64,000 bases of DNA from an uncultured Croceitalea sp. (GTDB taxonomy: Bacteria; Bacteroidota; Bacteroidia; Flavobacteriales; Flavobacteriaceae), in contig CANMOV010000009.1 in the NCBI GenBank assembly GCA_947499565.1, positions 1 through 64,000 of the forward strand, read 5' to 3'. The notes beneath the pieces are model-generated. The model was not told the DNA's origin, did not search any database, and saw nothing but the letters and a program-made list of their open reading frames with translations. The stretch's first letter is position 1, and each line of letters begins with the position of its first letter. This document shows, in pieces, positions 17,583 through 25,195 of this stretch. Made by a program: the position numbers and the translations under genes.

Positions 17583-17933
17583 TTAGTCTTCTTTTTCCAA
17601 ACGTTTTGTCATTGTAAAGCCTGTAAATAAACCAACACCAGCCATAAAGAAGATGGTTGCTGGGTAGGCTACGTCATCATCAAAACCTGCTGCTTCCATA
17701 AGTGAACCTAGGAATATTCCAAGACCAATACCCATTAGCAACAACGCAAGATTTAACAATAATACCTTCCAAATAGGTGCTGTACGTTTGTTGGCGCCTT
17801 TCACAAAAATACTTGCTTCTGCACCTTTTTCTATTAGTGCCAAGCGTTCTTTATTTCTCGTAGAAAAATAGAGATAAGCTATTCCAAAGATTGCTCCAAA
17901 GATAATTGGTATTATGATTAATTCTGATCCCAT
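17583..17933 (-). CDS. DUF6249 small membrane protein
   Basis: 116 residues with three hydrophobic segments (~5-23, ~55-78, ~90-108). Between the first and second lies a conserved cytoplasmic stretch (STRNKERLALIEKGAEAS) typical of DUF6249 proteins. It lies divergent from the ECF sigma operon. In other Bacteroidota this type of protein is often encoded beside ECF sigma factors, so a regulatory link is plausible. Function unknown. Confidence 0.75.
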   Translation of the reverse strand: MGSELIIIPIIFGAIFGIAYLYFSTRNKERLALIEKGAEASIFVKGANKRTAPIWKVLLLNLALLLMGIGLGIFLGSLMEAAGFDDDVAYPATIFFMAGVGLFTGFTMTKRLEKED

Positions 17934-17995
17934 AATTGTTCGTTTTTAATTGATTAATAAACTCATTTGTCCTTAGGACGATAGTTTTTCAAAAA

Positions 17996-18054
17996 AGGTT
18001 ACACATAACTAAGTTTTTTTAATTTTATGTAACCTCCATGATTCTTTTTTCGTC
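17996..18054 (+). promoter_or_regulatory. ECF-type promoter and inverted repeat upstream of the sigma gene
   Basis: GTAACC at 18029-18034 and CGTC at 18051-18054 are separated by 16 nt, the classic -35/-10 layout of many ECF sigma factors, 11 nt before the sigma ATG. The -35 is also the right arm of an inverted repeat: AGGTTAC at 17996-18002 against GTAACCT at 18029-18035. Autoregulation by the downstream sigma factor is inferred. The mirrored GGTTAC could serve the divergent DUF6249 gene. Confidence 0.6.
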
Positions 18055-18065
18055 TTATATACTAA

Positions 18066-18644
18066 ATGGAACAAAACCTTAACCAGCCAAATGTTCAATT
18101 AATTCTAAATGGTGATTCGCAAGAGTTTTCAAAACTTGTGGATAATTATAAGAATCTAGTATTCACGGTTGCGTTACGAATGTTGAAAAATACGGAAGAG
18201 GCAGAAGAAGTTGCCCAAGATACTTTTATTAAAGTATTTAAATCTATTAAAAGCTTTAAAGGAGATTCTAAGTTTTCTACATGGATTTATAGAATAACTT
18301 ATAATACCTGTCTAGATAGATTAAAAAAGGTAAAGAAAGCACAAATGATAAGTTCGTTTGATGAAATGTCTGGTATGGAAGTTGCAGATTTAAGAACAGT
18401 TTTAGATGTTATTGAAGAAGAAGAAAAATCTAAGTTGCTAAAAAAGTGTATGGAACTCCTATCACCAAATGATAGTGCTTTGTTATCATTTTTTTATTTT
18501 GAAGAAAAAAACTTAAAAGAACTTTCTAAGATTCTTAACTTATCGGAAAATACAGTTAAGGTTAGATTGTTTAGAGCACGTGAAAGATTGGGCTGTATAT
18601 TAAAAGAACGATTAAACCCAGAGACAATAAGAAATTATGGATAA
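18066..18644 (+). CDS. ECF RNA polymerase sigma factor
   Basis: 192 residues. Region 2 at ~20-90 (YKNLVFTVALRMLKNTEEAE, EVAQDTFIKVFKS, FKGDSKFSTWIYRI) and region 4 at ~130-185 (LSPNDSALLSFFYFEEKNLK, LNLSENTVKVRLFRAR) are clear. It directs RNA polymerase to a small regulon and is probably held inactive by the next gene product. The upstream ECF-type promoter suggests autoregulation. It overlaps the next gene by 8 bp. Confidence 0.92.
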   Translation: MEQNLNQPNVQLILNGDSQEFSKLVDNYKNLVFTVALRMLKNTEEAEEVAQDTFIKVFKSIKSFKGDSKFSTWIYRITYNTCLDRLKKVKKAQMISSFDEMSGMEVADLRTVLDVIEEEEKSKLLKKCMELLSPNDSALLSFFYFEEKNLKELSKILNLSENTVKVRLFRARERLGCILKERLNPETIRNYG

Positions 18645-19035
18645 TCAAGAAGAATTAGAAAAGCTTATTGACAACTTAATGACTTCAGATACTTTAGAGA
18701 CTCCATCAGTAGGTTTTACTCAAAAAGTAGTAGAAAAAGCCATTGAAGTTAAAAGCCAAAGACTTGAGTATAAGCCATTGTTGCCAAAATGGATGTTGTC
18801 GTTGGCAGCAATTTTAGTTGTTGGTTTAGTGGTTTATGGGATTGATTTAGGTGCAACATCAGATACTTCAGTTTCATATTTTAAAGACTTGAGTAAAATA
18901 GGTGTCTGGTCTTCTGATTTTTTTGCAAAGTTTAACTTTTCAAAAACCTTAACGTATGCTGTTGCAATTCCCGGTATCATGATTTGTTTTCATACCCTAG
19001 TGCTAAAAAAATACTTTGAAAATAGATTAGCTTAA
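18637..19035 (+). CDS. Small membrane protein, probable anti-sigma partner
   Basis: 132 residues. The N-terminal ~45 residues are soluble and helical (EELEKLIDNLMTSDTLETPS), followed by two hydrophobic segments (~50-68 and ~103-122). It overlaps the sigma gene by 8 bp, the arrangement of anti-sigma factors. No zinc-binding HxxxCxxC motif was seen, so the assignment rests on topology and position. Confidence 0.65.
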   Translation: MDNQEELEKLIDNLMTSDTLETPSVGFTQKVVEKAIEVKSQRLEYKPLLPKWMLSLAAILVVGLVVYGIDLGATSDTSVSYFKDLSKIGVWSSDFFAKFNFSKTLTYAVAIPGIMICFHTLVLKKYFENRLA

Positions 19036-19391
19036 AATTGAAGATACCAGTACGCCCAATACATTAAACCAAATTGTAATGGAATTCTAAGAATTAGAAT
19101 CCATTTAGGAATTCCAGCGGATGCTTTTTCACTTGAGAGCATATAAAAATGTACTAAAAGAAACACCAATAACATTGCAATAATTCCCCAAATTGCTAAA
19201 TCTTTAGTTTTAGCAAAACACAGCCCAATACCTAATACTACTTCTGCTATTCCACTCCAGAAAACTAATACCTTATGATTAGGCAAATACCTAGGCATAA
19301 TACGCGTATAGGCCTTAGGTTTAATAAAGTGCATAATTCCTGCAAAAGAATACATACCGGCCATTAGGTATAAATGCCATGGATACAACAT
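19032..19391 (-). CDS. DoxX-like small membrane protein
   Basis: 119 residues with four hydrophobic segments. The pattern FAGIMHFIKPKAYTRIMPRY, then GIAEVVLGIGL, matches the DoxX/YphA-like family of four-helix membrane proteins. It converges with the sigma partner gene (4-bp overlap) and lies 3 bp after the 443-residue membrane gene, so it probably ends that operon. Function unknown. Confidence 0.75.
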   Translation of the reverse strand: MLYPWHLYLMAGMYSFAGIMHFIKPKAYTRIMPRYLPNHKVLVFWSGIAEVVLGIGLCFAKTKDLAIWGIIAMLLVFLLVHFYMLSSEKASAGIPKWILILRIPLQFGLMYWAYWYLQF

Positions 19392-19394
19392 ATT

Positions 19395-20726
19395 TTATTC
19401 TTTAAAATACCAAAATGGAACTTGAGCTTCCAATAGTGTTTGGGTGGTATCTTTTCGCTTTCTTAATCTAATGAGTTTTAAAATGTGTTTACCTTCGGAG
19501 ATATCGCGAATATTTAAATTGGTCTCAAACCCTAGTTGGTCTTTACCGCTAATTGTAACGATAAAATCTTCATCTAGCTTTAAAGTATCTATTTTAAAGG
19601 AATGTGTTTCATTAAAAATGTCTAAATACCTATTTCTAATACTATCTCTTTGTTTTAGATTGGCCCATTCGTCTTCCCAGTCTGTTCCAACATTTATGCC
19701 AGATGATAGTCCTCTTCTGTCATTTTTTGGTTTAATAGTAGAATCATAAGCAAAAATTCTATCTTCAATATTCTCCCTAAAAGGAATAAAAATATGAAGA
19801 TAAGGTGTTCTAATAACTTTTGATGCGATTACAATTTCTCCCGGATAGTCTGTATTCTCAATTATCATATCCTGGTAGTTCTCTTTGTTTGCAAATCTTG
19901 AGGAAGAACTTCGTTCTTCTAGATAATTAGAGTTGTTGTATTTAACAGAGGCTAAGATTAAAATAATAATATAAATTGGAGTTAATAAAAGGATTAGTCT
20001 TTTACCAAATTTATGATCTAAAAAATTATAAACGAGCGGCCGATAAAGAAAGGAAAGAGTTATAAAACTGAAAACCCAATATATTGGAAAATATACTTTT
20101 GCAACCCATTTATTTCTTTTTAATAATCCCTGCGTTATAAAGTCAAAAAAGGTTAAGAACATACCTAGAGCTAGGAAAACTACTAATGTAATTCCCACTC
20201 CCTGCGAAATCCAATTGGGTAAATTATCATTCTCAATAATAAAATTTGCTATGAGAACAAAGCATATAATAACCATTGCTAAGGCTAGTACATAAAAAAT
20301 TAGTAAAAAAGAAATAGCAAAAAGAACACTACAGTAATTTTCTAAACTTCCTATATAACGATCAAAAGAAACAATTTTCTTTTGAAGATAATTCTTGAAT
20401 TTATCAGTGTATTTTAGTTTATCAAATTCAATATCACCAGAGACATATCGCAATCCTAATGCACCTATCCAAAGTCCTCTTAAAACTACATGTAAAAGTA
20501 GATTGAATAGTAAAATAGAGCATGCTATTAGTGCTATAAAATGAATTACAAAACTGTAGATTTGCTTTTGATTCTCCGCATTAATCATTTCAATCTTAAG
20601 TGGCTCATAAGCGGTGAAAAGGCCAAAAATGGCAAAACCTGAAATTAGAAGCTCTAACTCCCAACTTTGTTGCTGCAAGGAATCCAATAGCTTTTTAAAA
20701 GCCGGACTTTTATAATCGTTATTCAT
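19395..20726 (-). CDS. Conserved membrane protein of unknown function, paralog of the next gene
   Basis: 443 residues. The N-terminus (FKKLLDSLQQQSWELELLIS, then GFAIFGLF) begins the first of about six hydrophobic segments (~25-45, ~57-95, ~133-165, ~175-195, ~215-235, ~243-262). The last ~180 residues are soluble, with beta-type spacing, and end in PFWYFKE. The whole layout matches the gene starting at 22114, so they arose by tandem duplication. The soluble tail probably faces the periplasm. I do not recognise a family with known function. Confidence 0.65.
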   Translation of the reverse strand: MNNDYKSPAFKKLLDSLQQQSWELELLISGFAIFGLFTAYEPLKIEMINAENQKQIYSFVIHFIALIACSILLFNLLLHVVLRGLWIGALGLRYVSGDIEFDKLKYTDKFKNYLQKKIVSFDRYIGSLENYCSVLFAISFLLIFYVLALAMVIICFVLIANFIIENDNLPNWISQGVGITLVVFLALGMFLTFFDFITQGLLKRNKWVAKVYFPIYWVFSFITLSFLYRPLVYNFLDHKFGKRLILLLTPIYIIILILASVKYNNSNYLEERSSSSRFANKENYQDMIIENTDYPGEIVIASKVIRTPYLHIFIPFRENIEDRIFAYDSTIKPKNDRRGLSSGINVGTDWEDEWANLKQRDSIRNRYLDIFNETHSFKIDTLKLDEDFIVTISGKDQLGFETNLNIRDISEGKHILKLIRLRKRKDTTQTLLEAQVPFWYFKE

Positions 20727-20761
20727 TGGTTTGGTTGCCTTTGCTAAACAAGATACAAAGT

Positions 20762-22114
20762 TTACTCTTTAAAACGCCAAAATGGTATGGTCACCAGTGT
20801 ATCAATTTTAATTTTTTTCTTAAAGAGCTCATTATCTCCTTGGGGTCCGATAATATGTAATAAGTGCTTTCCATTATTTAGGGAAGAAATATCTAAGAAG
20901 GTCTCAAATTGAAAACGATCATTAGAGTTAGTTGTGTAAATAAATTCTTTTTCCATTACCGTTGAATCTATAAGGACTTTGTACATCTTATTTACAGCTT
21001 TTAAATATTTTTTCTGTTCAGTTATATTTTTATTGTTGTTTATAGAAAATGTTAGTCCAGGGATAGACATTTTCCCTCCATTAAACCCATAACCTCTTTC
21101 ATCATTTGAAGGCGTTAGGGAGCTATCTTGTTTAAAAACTGCGGTCTCCTTAAATGTAGTAAACGGTATTTTTAATGGTAAATAAGATGTGGTAATAACT
21201 TTTGACGGTATGGTGGCAAAATCAACTAAATCTTCGCTCTTATTTATAACATCTTCATAATTGCTTGTATTTGCATAAATAGAACTAGAATCTGCATTGG
21301 GAGTGAGGTAATTTGAATGCTGTTTAGAGAAAGCACTTAGCAAGAAACTTATTAATAAATAAGCTGGCAAAAGAAATGTTGCTACCCACTTAGCCCTCTT
21401 TTGGTCTAAAAAATTATAAACCAAAGGGCGATATAAGAAAGAAAGCGTAATAATGCTAAAGAAACGGTAAACGGGAAAGTAGATCTTTGGTCGTAAATTA
21501 CCTTTTTTGAGTACGCCCATGCCCAAAAAATCTATAAAAATTAGAAGTGCAAAAGAAAAGTATATAAACCCCCAATAAACATTAAAAACTATTTGCTGCT
21601 CGTTACTTAAAATACCAGTAACCTCCATTAGATTGCTTATCAAAGTATAAAAACCTATAATAAGCATATAGGCCATAAAATAAAAAACCATTAAAAAGGC
21701 AATGGCAAATAGGGTGCTGCAAATATTTTCTAATCGGGAAATATACCTATCAAAAAATCCTACTTTTTTGGTAAGGTGTTCGGTAAATTTTTTAGAGTAT
21801 CGCAGTTCATCATAATCAATTTCATTAGAAACATATCTAAGTCCTAGAGCGCCAATCCATACTCCTCTTAAAATCACGTGTATTAAAAGTACAACTAGAA
21901 GAATGGTAAGTGCAGGATATATGGTTTGAATAAAAAAGCCATAAATAAAATCATCGTTACCAATAGCTTTTGTAAGCTCTTCTTGTAGTGGATCTATTAC
22001 TTGGAAGAGCCCAAAAATTGCAAAACCAGAGATTAGGAGTTCTAACTGCCAACTTTCTTGCTGTAATTTATCTAGTAGCTTTTTAAATGAAGAACTATTG
22101 TAATCTTTACTCAT
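20762..22114 (-). CDS. Conserved membrane protein of unknown function, paralog of the preceding gene
   Basis: 450 residues from the ATG at 22112-22114 (MSKDYNSSSFKKLLDKLQQE); a longer reading from 22153 is possible, but this start aligns with the paralog at 20726. Same architecture: SWQLELLISGFAIFGLF in segment 1, about six hydrophobic segments, then a soluble C-terminal ~180 residues ending PFWRFKE. The gap to the paralog is 35 bp, so they are co-transcribed. Conserved internal motifs shared by both include LRYVSxEI/IEFDxL, FSIITLSFLYRPLVYNFLD and YLxxxxSSSxxAN. A hetero-oligomer is possible. Function unknown. Confidence 0.65.
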   Translation of the reverse strand: MSKDYNSSSFKKLLDKLQQESWQLELLISGFAIFGLFQVIDPLQEELTKAIGNDDFIYGFFIQTIYPALTILLVVLLIHVILRGVWIGALGLRYVSNEIDYDELRYSKKFTEHLTKKVGFFDRYISRLENICSTLFAIAFLMVFYFMAYMLIIGFYTLISNLMEVTGILSNEQQIVFNVYWGFIYFSFALLIFIDFLGMGVLKKGNLRPKIYFPVYRFFSIITLSFLYRPLVYNFLDQKRAKWVATFLLPAYLLISFLLSAFSKQHSNYLTPNADSSSIYANTSNYEDVINKSEDLVDFATIPSKVITTSYLPLKIPFTTFKETAVFKQDSSLTPSNDERGYGFNGGKMSIPGLTFSINNNKNITEQKKYLKAVNKMYKVLIDSTVMEKEFIYTTNSNDRFQFETFLDISSLNNGKHLLHIIGPQGDNELFKKKIKIDTLVTIPFWRFKE

Positions 22115-22152
22115 GGATGGATTAATTAATGCCTCAATATAAAGCTTTTGCA

Positions 22153-22185
22153 TAAAAAAGCCGCTCTTAGATTTTAAGAGCGGCT
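22153..22185 (-). terminator. Terminator of htpG
   Basis: An 11-bp perfect stem AGCCGCTCTTA (22159-22169) / TAAGAGCGGCT (22175-22185), loop of 5, followed on the minus strand by six T (22153-22158). It lies 36 bp beyond the htpG stop and within the 5' side of the membrane-protein operon. Confidence 0.88.
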
Positions 22186-22220
22186 CTGTTTTTGGTAATT
22201 TCCTAATAAGGAATGAGACC

Positions 22221-24137
22221 CTATTTAATCATCTCGTAACTACGATTAATAAAATTAGTTAATTCCTCACCTTTTAATAGCCCTTTAGATAAACGCGCTA
22301 AATCTAATGATTGATTAATTAAGCGTTCACGCTTTTTAGCAGTTTTGGTGTTTAGAATTTCACTTACCAATTCATTATTGGTATTTACAATTAGGTTGAA
22401 CATATCTGGCATATTCCCCATGCCAAACATTCCACCTCCGCCGCCTGTCTGTTGCATATCTTTCATTCGTCTCATAAATTCAGGCTCAGTAATAATAAAA
22501 GGTTGTGCAGAACTATCCATTGCTTCTAGCTGAACAGTGAATCCAGACTTTGGATCAATAACTTTTTCAATCTCTCCTTTCAGTTTTTCTTTTTCTTCAT
22601 CGGAAAGTTTAGAAATGGCTGTATCTTCTTTTTTAATTAGGTTATCCAAATGGTCAGCATCTACACGAGCAAATGAAATTTTCTCTTTAGAAGTTTCTAA
22701 TTTTTGCATTAAATGAGGAACAATAGGAGAGTCTAACAATAACACTTCATAACCTTTAGCTTTGGCAGCTTCTATATAGCTGTGCTGTGCTTCCTGATCA
22801 GATGCATAAAGAATTACCATTTTGTCATCCTTATCTGTCTGATTGTCCTTAATTTTTGTTTCTAATTCCTCAAAAGTGTAAAAAGTGCCGTCTACTGTTG
22901 GGTAAAGTGCAAATTTATCTGCTTTTTCAAAGAATTTATCCTCAGAAAGCATTCCGTATTCAATAACCACTTTAATGTCATTCCATTTCTGTTCAAAATC
23001 TTCACGATTGTTTTTGAAAAGGGAACTCAACTTATCGGCCACTTTTTTTGTAATGTAGGATGAAATTTTCTTTACTGCTCCGTCTGCTTGTAGATAGGAA
23101 CGAGAAACATTCAAAGGAATATCTGGAGAATCTATTACACCACGCAACATCGTCAAAAACTCAGGTACGATGCCCTCAACATTATCGGTAACAAAAACCT
23201 GGTTTTGATAAAGTTGTATTTTGTCTTTTTGAATGTTAAGGTCATTAGTTAACTTAGGGAAGTATAAAATACCAGTTAAGTTAAATGGGTAATCTACATT
23301 CAAATGAATATTGAATAAAGGCTCTTCAAATTGCATTGGATACAATTCTCTATAGAAACCTTTATAATCCTCTTCTTTTAATTCTGCCGGCTTTTTTGTC
23401 CAAGCTGGGTTTGGATTGTTGATAATGTCATCAACAGTCAGCTGTCTATGCGGCTCAGTAGTCTCTTTTCCGTCTTTGTCTTTTGTAGTTTTAGGCTCGT
23501 GCTCAGGGTCGTTTATTTCCTTTGTTCCGAATTTAATCGGAATAGGCATAAACTTATTGTATTTAGTTAAAAGCTCGCGGATTCTAGCATCTTCTAAAAA
23601 CTCTGTTGAATCTTCCGCTACGTGAAGTACAATCTCCGTACCTCTATCTTCTTTTTTAGCTTTCTTCAACTCAAATTGTGGAGAACCATCACAAGACCAA
23701 TGAACAGCAGGTTCCTCTTTAAAACTCTTGGTAATAATTTCTACTTTTTCTGCTACCATAAAGGCAGAATAAAAGCCAAGCCCAAAATGACCAATAATAC
23801 CAGCATCTTTTCCAGCATCTTTATACTTATCTAAAAACTCTTCGGCACCTGAAAAAGCAACTTCATTAATGTATTTTTTGACCTCTTCTTCGGTCATCCC
23901 AATACCTTGGTCAATAATATGTATTTTCTTATTATCCTTATCAACCTTAATTTCAATTTGTGGATTACCATACTCAACTTTAGCTTCTCCTATAGCAGTA
24001 AGATGTTTTAGTTTTAGTGTTGCATCTGTAGCATTGGAAATTAACTCCCTTAAAAATATCTCATGGTCACTGTAAAGAAATTTTTTAATTAGCGGGAAAA
24101 TGTTCTCTACGGAAACATTGATTTTGCCTTTAGCCAT
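22221..24137 (-). CDS. htpG: HtpG molecular chaperone (Hsp90 family)
   Basis: 638 residues. ATP-dependent cytoplasmic chaperone. N-terminal GHKL ATPase: FLRELISNATDATLKL, DQGIGMT and GHFGLGFYSAFMVA. The middle domain follows (~250-500, with NVSRSYLQ), then the C-terminal dimerisation domain (~510-638). A flexible Lys/Glu/Asp-rich linker with PEHEPKTTKDKDGKE lies at ~210-225. A Gly/Met-rich segment (TGGGGGMFGMGNMPDMFN) near 570 is typical of Bacteroidota HtpG. Monocistronic, with its own terminator. Confidence 0.97.
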   Translation of the reverse strand: MAKGKINVSVENIFPLIKKFLYSDHEIFLRELISNATDATLKLKHLTAIGEAKVEYGNPQIEIKVDKDNKKIHIIDQGIGMTEEEVKKYINEVAFSGAEEFLDKYKDAGKDAGIIGHFGLGFYSAFMVAEKVEIITKSFKEEPAVHWSCDGSPQFELKKAKKEDRGTEIVLHVAEDSTEFLEDARIRELLTKYNKFMPIPIKFGTKEINDPEHEPKTTKDKDGKETTEPHRQLTVDDIINNPNPAWTKKPAELKEEDYKGFYRELYPMQFEEPLFNIHLNVDYPFNLTGILYFPKLTNDLNIQKDKIQLYQNQVFVTDNVEGIVPEFLTMLRGVIDSPDIPLNVSRSYLQADGAVKKISSYITKKVADKLSSLFKNNREDFEQKWNDIKVVIEYGMLSEDKFFEKADKFALYPTVDGTFYTFEELETKIKDNQTDKDDKMVILYASDQEAQHSYIEAAKAKGYEVLLLDSPIVPHLMQKLETSKEKISFARVDADHLDNLIKKEDTAISKLSDEEKEKLKGEIEKVIDPKSGFTVQLEAMDSSAQPFIITEPEFMRRMKDMQQTGGGGGMFGMGNMPDMFNLIVNTNNELVSEILNTKTAKKRERLINQSLDLARLSKGLLKGEELTNFINRSYEMIK

Positions 24138-24174
24138 AATTATTTCGAATTTTATTTTTTAGTCTAGTGAATAC

Positions 24175-24182
24175 CAAACTTA
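24175..24182 (-). promoter_or_regulatory. -7 element of htpG (minus strand)
   Basis: CAAACTTA on the plus strand reads TAAGTTTG on the minus strand, matching TAnnTTTG, 37 nt upstream of the htpG ATG. The nearest TTTG (24210-24213) is 27 nt upstream, wider than usual. Confidence 0.4.
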
Positions 24183-24334
24183 AATTATACTATGTATGGG
24201 TTTGCTTTTCAAAAAAAGTACCATAGCACCAAAAGGTGACAAACTGACATCAATAGAGTATCTAGTCTTAGTTTATAATATAAAGTTTAACATAAGTTTT
24301 GTTTAATATATTATCTATTTAGTTAAACATTAAT

Positions 24335-24450
24335 TATTTTTGTGTTGTTGTGATGGAAAATTTTGCTATGAAAAAGAAGATTACAACAAATTTGTTTATT
24401 TATTGGTTAGGTTGTTGAAAACGTGTTTTTGCTAAGAGAACACGTTTTCT
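24335..24450 (+). ncRNA. Candidate small transcript with a 22-codon ORF
   Basis: In the 394-bp gap between htpG and the TetR-like gene, TATTTTTG at 24335-24342 fits the -7 consensus. A 66-bp ORF follows (24353-24418, starting MENFAMKKKITTN and ending WLGC, with a second Met at 24368). Then comes a 10-bp hairpin (AAAACGTGTT 24418-24427 / AACACGTTTT 24439-24448) followed by CTCTTTTAAT. Together this looks like a ~100-nt independent transcript, either a small RNA or a leader peptide with attenuator. The TetR-like gene has its own -7 element 55 nt later. Speculative. Confidence 0.35.
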
Positions 24451-24504
24451 CTTTTAATATTCCCTTTTGTTACAATCTTAACAGAAAAAACGTTTATAAT
24501 ATTG

Positions 24505-24512
24505 TAAATTTG
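24505..24512 (+). promoter_or_regulatory. -7 element of the TetR-like/UbiB-like operon
   Basis: TAAATTTG fits TAnnTTTG; the ATG is 19 nt downstream. No TTTG at 17-23 nt upstream was found. Confidence 0.5.
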
Positions 24513-24531
24513 TTTTAACAAAAATTTTGAT

Positions 24532-25191
24532 ATGGCTACCAAAACAAGTACGTCAAAAATTACAGATGATAAGATTATTGAGTTATATATGGACTTTGTT
24601 TTAGAACATGAATCATTTCCTAAGTCTGTCTATAAATTTTGTAAAGAGAATAAGATTAAAGAAGATGAATTTTATGCCTTCTTTGGGTCGTTTGAAGCCT
24701 TACAAAAGGGAATATGGAATAAGTTCCATGCCAATACTTTAAATCTTTTAAATAAGAACAAGGAATATGGAAGCTTTAGTAATAAAGATAAAATGCTTAC
24801 GTATTTCTATACTTTTTTCGAACTCCTAACCCTTAATAGGAGTTATGTTCTCTTTACTCTGGATGGCAATCGTAAAATATTAGACAAAATGGGTGAACTA
24901 AAAGAACTAAGAGCACATCTAAAAGAATTTGCAGGAGAACTTATAGAAGAAAGCAATGCAGATAAGACCTTAAAAATTACAAAACAAAGCCCAAGGATTT
25001 TTTCGGAAGGTGCTTGGGTTCAATTTTTATTCTTGCTGAAATTTTGGATGAACGATTCCTCTCCAGAATTCGAAAAAACAGATTTGGCGATAGAAAAGTC
25101 CGTAACCACCATTTTTGATGTTTTTGATAATACTCCATTGGACAGCATTATTGACTTAGGTAAATTTTTATACAAGGAAAACTTCGCATAA
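24532..25191 (+). CDS. TetR-like regulator
   Basis: 219 residues. The N-terminal ~50 residues (TDDKIIELYMDFVLEHESFP, then VYKFCKENKIKEDEFYAFFGS) follow the TetR HTH layout, with the usual recognition-helix F-Y-x-F-F-G-S. The C-terminal part is all-helical, with several conserved aromatic residues. It is 4 bp upstream of the UbiB-like kinase. This pair recurs in Flavobacteriia as I recall it, so the regulator may be dedicated to its neighbour, or act as an accessory protein rather than a repressor. Ligand unknown. Confidence 0.75.
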   Translation: MATKTSTSKITDDKIIELYMDFVLEHESFPKSVYKFCKENKIKEDEFYAFFGSFEALQKGIWNKFHANTLNLLNKNKEYGSFSNKDKMLTYFYTFFELLTLNRSYVLFTLDGNRKILDKMGELKELRAHLKEFAGELIEESNADKTLKITKQSPRIFSEGAWVQFLFLLKFWMNDSSPEFEKTDLAIEKSVTTIFDVFDNTPLDSIIDLGKFLYKENFA

Positions 25192-25195
25192 CCAT

